From JBQCHF01 sp051953655 (GTDB lineage: Bacteria; Actinomycetota; Actinomycetes; Motilibacterales; Motilibacteraceae), in the NCBI GenBank assembly GCA_051953655.1, contig JBQCIO010000014.1:1-28070 (forward strand): DNA of 28,070 nt, written 5' to 3'. Position numbers and translations under genes: made by a program. Below, one piece after another: positions 23,033 to 28,070 of the stretch. Below the pieces are notes generated by a model that did not search any database, was not told the origin of the DNA, and saw nothing but the letters and a program-made list of their open reading frames with translations. Each line of letters begins with the position of its first letter. Within the stretch, counting starts at the first letter, position 1.

Positions 23033-23411
23033 GCGCCACCCCCGCCCGTCAGTCTGCTCCCGCAGCGCACGCCGCGGGCCGATCCGGGCGACCCCAGCGA
23101 CGGACCCGAGGAACCCCAGCGTCGGCCGGCTCGTCTGAACCGGACGGCGCTCCGCCGCGTGACAGGCACCGGGACGAGCACGGTGACGAGCGCTGTGACC
23201 TGCACGTGACGGGGTCGTGACCGGCCGGTGCTGGCGTGCGGGAGGGGGGTGCGTGCGAGGGTTCGGACCCTGACGAACCCTGACCTGTGGCACGCGCGGC
23301 GGTGGCGAGAGCCGGTGCGCGCGTTGCCATGACCTGCGAGACTTCCAGCGCGGACACCGAGTCGCGGAGATCGGTCCGGGGACGGTGCTGCACGGTACGA
23401 GGAGAGCCGAG
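23033..23411. other. Divergent intergenic region between the hydrolase gene and moxR
   Basis: This 379-base gap must hold promoters for both directions. It contains a direct repeat ACCCTGACGA/ACCCTGACCT (about 23267-23286) and several GTGAC or TGACC words around 23160-23225 (for example CTGTGACCTGCACGTGACGG). No good -35/-10 pair was found. A GTG at 23385 is in frame with moxR and is a possible alternative start. Confidence 0.45.
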
Positions 23412-24413
<1,002 letters not shown>

Positions 24414-24415
24414 CC

Positions 24416-25759
24416 GTGCAGGGCACCCGCGGCACCCGAGCCTCCGGCCGGGGCCGCGCCCTGGTCGAGGCGCTGCGCGGGAGCACCACCCGCGGGCGGT
24501 GCTTCCTGGTCGCCGGTGCGGTCGCCGTCGTCGTCGCCATCCTGCTCGGGCAGCGCGACCTGCTGCGCATCGGCGTCCTGGTCCTCGCCCTGCCGGTGCT
24601 CTCGGCCTGGGTGGTCAGCCGCACCCGCTACCGGCTCGCGCTCACCCGCACGATCGACCCGGTCCGGGTCGGCGCCGGCTCGCAGGCTCGCGTGGTGCTG
24701 CGGCTGGACAACGTCTCCCGGCTGCCCACCGGGCTGCTGCTGGTGGAGGACCGCGTCCCCTACGCCCTCGGCTCGCGGCCCCGGTTCGTCCTGGACCGGG
24801 TCGAGCCGCGCGGCCAGCGGGCGGTCGCCTACACGGTGCGCTCGGACGTCCGTGGGCGCTACGACCTCGGGCCGCTCACCCTGCGCCTGGCCGACCCGTT
24901 CGGGCTGTGCGAGCTCACTCGCGGCTTCACCGCCACCGACACCCTCATCGTCACCCCGGCCGTCGAACCGCTGCCCTCGGTGCACCTGGGCGGGGAGTGG
25001 TCCGGCTCCGGCGAGAGCCGCAGCCGCTCCCTCGCCGCGGCCGGCGAGGACGACGTCACCACCCGCGAGTACCGCTACGGCGACCCGCTGCACCGGGTGC
25101 ACTGGCGGGCCACCGCGCGCGCCGGGCAGCTGATGGTGCGCCGCGAGGAGCAGCCCTGGCAGAGCCGGGCCACGCTGCTGCTGGACACCCGCGGCGACGC
25201 GCACCTGGGCGAAGGCCCGGGGTCGAGCTTCGAGTGGGCCGTGGCCGCCGCCGCCTCGCTGGGCGTGCACCTGGTCCGCGGCGGCTATGCCGTCCGGCTG
25301 GTCACCGACACCGGTGCCTCGGTGGCCTCGGCGGCCCACGACGAGGACGGCGTCGGCGGCGACTTCGAGGGCACCCTGCTCGACGCCCTGGCCGTCGTCG
25401 CGCCGTCGCGGGGGCACGGCCTGGCCGGGGTCGCGCCGGCGCTGCGCCGCGGCGGGGAGGGGCTGCTGGTCGCCGTGCTCGGGGCCCTGGACCTGGACGA
25501 GGCCTCGCTGCTCACCCGCGTCCACCACAAGCCCGGCACCGCGGTCGCGCTGCTGCTCGACACCTCCACCTGGAGCCTGGACCGCCGGGGCGCCTCCGAC
25601 GTGCACCGCGACCACGAGGCGGCGGCCGCGCTGCTGCTCGGCGCCGGCTGGCGGGTGCTGCGGGTGTCGGCCGGCGACAGCCTGGCGGCGCTGTGGGGCG
25701 GAGCGGTCGTGCCGCACCAGCCGGCCGCAGCCACCACGGCACGGGCGGGTGCCTCGTGA
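24416..25759 (+). CDS. DUF58 domain membrane protein
   Basis: The 447-aa product has two N-terminal membrane helices (about 28-46 and 50-67), an extended beta-rich region and the DUF58 signature REYRYGDPLHRVHWRATAR (about 217-235). A VWA-like C-terminal domain starts around LLLDTRGDAH. DUF58 proteins are the usual partners of MoxR ATPases and are thought to function with them in envelope or assembly processes; no enzymatic role is established. GTG 24416 lies two bases after the moxR stop with no clear ribosome site, so translation is probably coupled. The stop overlaps the next start as GTGA. Confidence 0.92.
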   Translation: MQGTRGTRASGRGRALVEALRGSTTRGRCFLVAGAVAVVVAILLGQRDLLRIGVLVLALPVLSAWVVSRTRYRLALTRTIDPVRVGAGSQARVVLRLDNVSRLPTGLLLVEDRVPYALGSRPRFVLDRVEPRGQRAVAYTVRSDVRGRYDLGPLTLRLADPFGLCELTRGFTATDTLIVTPAVEPLPSVHLGGEWSGSGESRSRSLAAAGEDDVTTREYRYGDPLHRVHWRATARAGQLMVRREEQPWQSRATLLLDTRGDAHLGEGPGSSFEWAVAAAASLGVHLVRGGYAVRLVTDTGASVASAAHDEDGVGGDFEGTLLDALAVVAPSRGHGLAGVAPALRRGGEGLLVAVLGALDLDEASLLTRVHHKPGTAVALLLDTSTWSLDRRGASDVHRDHEAAAALLLGAGWRVLRVSAGDSLAALWGGAVVPHQPAAATTARAGAS

Positions 25760-27996
25760 GCGGGCTGAGCGGGACCGCCCGCCTGTCCCTGGCCGGCGCC
25801 GTGGCGACCGCGCTGGCGGCCGCCTGCCTCACCCCCGTCTTCTCCGACACCTCGTGGGTGGCGCCCTCGGCGGTGGTGGCCCTGGTGGCCGTCGGCGCCG
25901 CCGCGGCGGTCCGTGCCGCCCGGCTGCCGCGCGGGCTCGCCCCGCTCGCCGCGCTGGCCGGCCTCGCGGTGGCCGTCACCGCCGTGTTCGCCTCCGCCGA
26001 CGCCGTCTACGGGCTGCTGCCCGGACCCGGCGCGGTCGGCGCGCTGGTCCGGCTCGGGCAGGACGGCTTCAGCGACATCGACTCCTACGCCGCGCCGCTG
26101 CCGCCCGGTCCAGGCGTCCGGTTCCTCACCGCCGGCGGCATCGCCGTGGTGGCGGTGCTCGTCGACGTCGCCGCCGCCGGCCTGCGCCGCCCCGCCCTGG
26201 CCGGGCTCCCGCTCGTCGCGCTCTACGCCGTCCCCGCCGCGGTGGCACCGCACGGGGTGCCGGCCCTGCTGTTCGCGCTGGCGGCTGCGGGCTACCTCGG
26301 GCTGCTGCTCGTCGAGTCCACCCAGCGGGTGAGCCGCTGGGGGCGGGCGCTCAGCCGCGGCGGCTCGCTCGGCCGCGAGAGCGGGAGCCCGCTGGTGGCG
26401 CTGGGGCGTCGGGTCGGCTTCGGCGCGGTCGCGCTCGCCGTCGTCGTGCCGGTCGCCCTGCCCGGCCTCGCCGACGGCGTGCTCGGCAACGGCAGCGGCA
26501 GCGGGTCGGGCGGTCGCGGCAACGGTGCGCGGGTCACCGTGGCCAACCCGATCCTCGACCTCAGCTCGGACCTGCGCCGCCCGCAGGCCCAGGACGTCAT
26601 CACCTACACCACCGACGCCGGCGACCCGCCCTACCTGCGCCTGGTCTCGCTCGACGACTTCACCGGCGGGCAGTGGCAGCCGGCCCCGCTGCGGGTGCCC
26701 AGCAAGCAGACGGTGGAGAACGGCATCGCCACCCCACCCGGCCTGTCCGACGCGGTCCGCCGGGACACCGCCCGGGTGAGCGTGAAGGTGCGCTCGCTCG
26801 AGAGCAACTGGCTGCCCGTGCCGTTCCCCGTGCAGGCCGTCGAGGGGCTCCAGGGCACCTGGCAGTGGGACCTGGCCACCTTCAACATCTTCTCCAAGCG
26901 CTCCATCCGGGACCAGGACTACACCGCCACCTACCTCACTCTGGACCCCACCCCGGACCAGCTGCGCTCGGCCGGCCAGGGCAGCGGGCTCAGCGCCGAC
27001 GAGTACAGCCGGTTCACCAAGCTGCCCCAGGGCACCGGGACCATCGCGGCCACCGCTCGGCAGGTCACCGGGAAGGCGCAGAGCGACTACGACAAGGCCG
27101 TGGCCCTGCAGCAGTGGCTGCGCCAGGACGGCGGCTTCACCTACACGACCGACGCCCCCGACGGCACCGGCATCCAGAACATCGAGACCTTCCTGCGCAC
27201 CAAGGAAGGCTTCTGCGTCCACTTCGCCTCCACGATGGCCGTGATGGCGCGCACGCTCGGCATCCCGGCGCGGGTGGCCGTGGGCTTCACCGCCGGGCGG
27301 CGGACCGCCAGCGAGGGCCGGACCAACACCTACACGATCTCCACCGACGACGCGCACGCCTGGCCCGAGCTCTACTTCGCCGGCACCGGGTGGGTGCCCT
27401 TCGAGCCGACCCCGCGCTCGGGTGCGGTGGAGCCGGACTACTCCCAGCCGGCGATCGCCGTGCCGACGAGCGCGGCCACCTCCACCGCGGCGCCGAGCAG
27501 CTCGGCGTCGGCGTCGGCCACCCCGTCCACCGGGCGCACCGGCCCGCTCGACGGGCTCACCGATCCCGGCGCGGGCACCCCCACCGGCAGCGCCGGGGTG
27601 GTGCGCGAGATCCCGTGGCGGCTCGTCGCCGCGGTGCTCGTGGTGCTGCTGCTGCTCCTCACCCCGGCCACGGCGCGGCTGCTGGTGCGCCGGCACCGAT
27701 GGCGGCGGGCGTCCACCACCGAGGAGCGCGCCGCGGCGGCCTGGGCGGAGGTCGTCGACCTCGCGCTGGACCACGGCCTGGACCTGGACCCCTCGCGCAC
27801 CCCGCGGGCGACCGCGGCCGAGCTGGCCGGCGCCGCGCGGTTGGCGGCCGGACCGGCCGCCGCGCTGTCCCGGCTGGCCGGAGCCGCCGAGCGCGCGGCG
27901 TTCGCCCGGTCGGCCGGCGACGTCGGCGACCTGGCCGGCGACGTCGCGCTGGTGCGGGCCGGGGTGCGGGCCCGGGTGGGCCGCTGGCGGGCATGA
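25756..27996 (+). CDS. TgpA-like membrane transglutaminase (DUF3488-transglutaminase core-DUF4129)
   Basis: The 746-aa membrane protein has several N-terminal helices (first about 190 residues, DUF3488/TgpA_N type) and another hydrophobic segment near 216-236. A large extracytoplasmic transglutaminase-like domain has Cys487 (EGFCVHFASTMA), His534 (STDDAHAWPE) and Glu550 (GWVPFEPTP) at triad positions. A Ser/Thr/Pro-rich linker (about 570-610), a helix (about 622-640) and a cytoplasmic DUF4129-like tail follow. The third triad residue is Glu where the Pseudomonas TgpA has Asp; FEPTP is a common variant as I recall it. GTG 25756 overlaps the DUF58 stop. The natural substrate is unknown; moxR-DUF58-tgpA is a recurrent trio in Actinobacteria. 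Confidence 0.93.
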   Translation: MSGLSGTARLSLAGAVATALAAACLTPVFSDTSWVAPSAVVALVAVGAAAAVRAARLPRGLAPLAALAGLAVAVTAVFASADAVYGLLPGPGAVGALVRLGQDGFSDIDSYAAPLPPGPGVRFLTAGGIAVVAVLVDVAAAGLRRPALAGLPLVALYAVPAAVAPHGVPALLFALAAAGYLGLLLVESTQRVSRWGRALSRGGSLGRESGSPLVALGRRVGFGAVALAVVVPVALPGLADGVLGNGSGSGSGGRGNGARVTVANPILDLSSDLRRPQAQDVITYTTDAGDPPYLRLVSLDDFTGGQWQPAPLRVPSKQTVENGIATPPGLSDAVRRDTARVSVKVRSLESNWLPVPFPVQAVEGLQGTWQWDLATFNIFSKRSIRDQDYTATYLTLDPTPDQLRSAGQGSGLSADEYSRFTKLPQGTGTIAATARQVTGKAQSDYDKAVALQQWLRQDGGFTYTTDAPDGTGIQNIETFLRTKEGFCVHFASTMAVMARTLGIPARVAVGFTAGRRTASEGRTNTYTISTDDAHAWPELYFAGTGWVPFEPTPRSGAVEPDYSQPAIAVPTSAATSTAAPSSSASASATPSTGRTGPLDGLTDPGAGTPTGSAGVVREIPWRLVAAVLVVLLLLLTPATARLLVRRHRWRRASTTEERAAAAWAEVVDLALDHGLDLDPSRTPRATAAELAGAARLAAGPAAALSRLAGAAERAAFARSAGDVGDLAGDVALVRAGVRARVGRWRA

Positions 27997-28070
27997 GCAG
28001 CGTCGGCACGCGGACCATGGGGTAGAGCTCGCGGGGGTCGTCGGCCCACAGCGAGTACACGATCGAGCGG
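27997..28070 (-). pseudogene. Possible fragment of an alpha/beta hydrolase gene
   Basis: Read leftward from the window edge, the minus strand gives RSIVYSLWADDPRELYP and then MVRVPTLLMPA. This resembles the segment before the catalytic acid of alpha/beta hydrolases (a Val-Pro-Thr-Leu-Leu strand). The frame continues open into the tgpA C-terminus, but beyond about position 27990 it becomes Arg/Pro-rich antisense translation with no hydrolase motif. The expected acid and final His are missing. It may be a gene whose 3' end was lost next to tgpA, or a chance resemblance. Most of the gene would lie beyond the window. Confidence 0.35.

Noticed and set aside
25285..27774. Long minus-strand open frame opposite DUF58 and tgpA
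   Set aside because: Gly/Arg/His-rich shadow of two well-supported genes.

Overview
The window is a high-GC (visibly around 75%) actinobacterial chromosome segment carrying an essentially complete division and cell wall (dcw) cluster. The gene order, a DivIVA/Wag31 with Pro/Ala linkers, SepF present with no ftsA or ddl, a MurE with the meso-DAP type DNPR motif, frequent GTG starts and four-base ATGA/GTGA overlaps all fit Actinomycetia. The overall style resembles Geodermatophilaceae and relatives, but that placement is inference.

Layout from right to left. Positions 23412-27996 (+) hold moxR, a DUF58 gene and a TgpA-like transglutaminase gene in a tight operon. Divergent from it, on the minus strand, is a UlaG-like metallo-beta-lactamase-fold hydrolase gene (22169-23032). 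A repeat-rich control region (about 21830-22140) follows, then the dcw cluster on the minus strand: mraZ, rsmH, ftsL, ftsI, murE, murF, mraY, murD, ftsW, murG, murC, ftsQ, a long gap with an AT-rich promoter-like island, ftsZ, pgeF, yggS, sepF, yggT and divIVA. A strong bidirectional hairpin (863-909) separates divIVA from a plus-strand gene of unknown function (251-838). The last 70 bases hold a possible minus-strand fragment of an alpha/beta hydrolase gene.

The genes act together. MurC, MurD, MurE and MurF build the UDP-MurNAc-pentapeptide, MraY and MurG make lipid I and lipid II, and FtsW with FtsI polymerise and crosslink septal peptidoglycan under FtsQ and FtsL. FtsZ and SepF form and anchor the ring, and DivIVA directs polar growth. 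RsmH methylates 16S rRNA, and MraZ is the presumed autorepressor at the head of the cluster.

Gene content is ordinary for the group; I see no new multi-gene system. The unusual signals are: (1) four MraZ-type boxes at exact 10-bp spacing over the mraZ promoter, plus a second, larger array of paired GTGGAG boxes in the opposite orientation about 60-300 bp upstream, part of it a 22-bp tandem repeat; (2) a MurG with a collagen-like Gly-X-Y C-terminal tail encoded by short DNA repeats; (3) a 9-bp tandem repeat that multiplies the ftsW/murG GTGA stop/start junction; (4) an FtsL with a Lys/Thr/Ser-rich repetitive tail; (5) a potential G-quadruplex between mraZ and rsmH. No tRNA, rRNA, CRISPR array, IS element or phage gene was seen.
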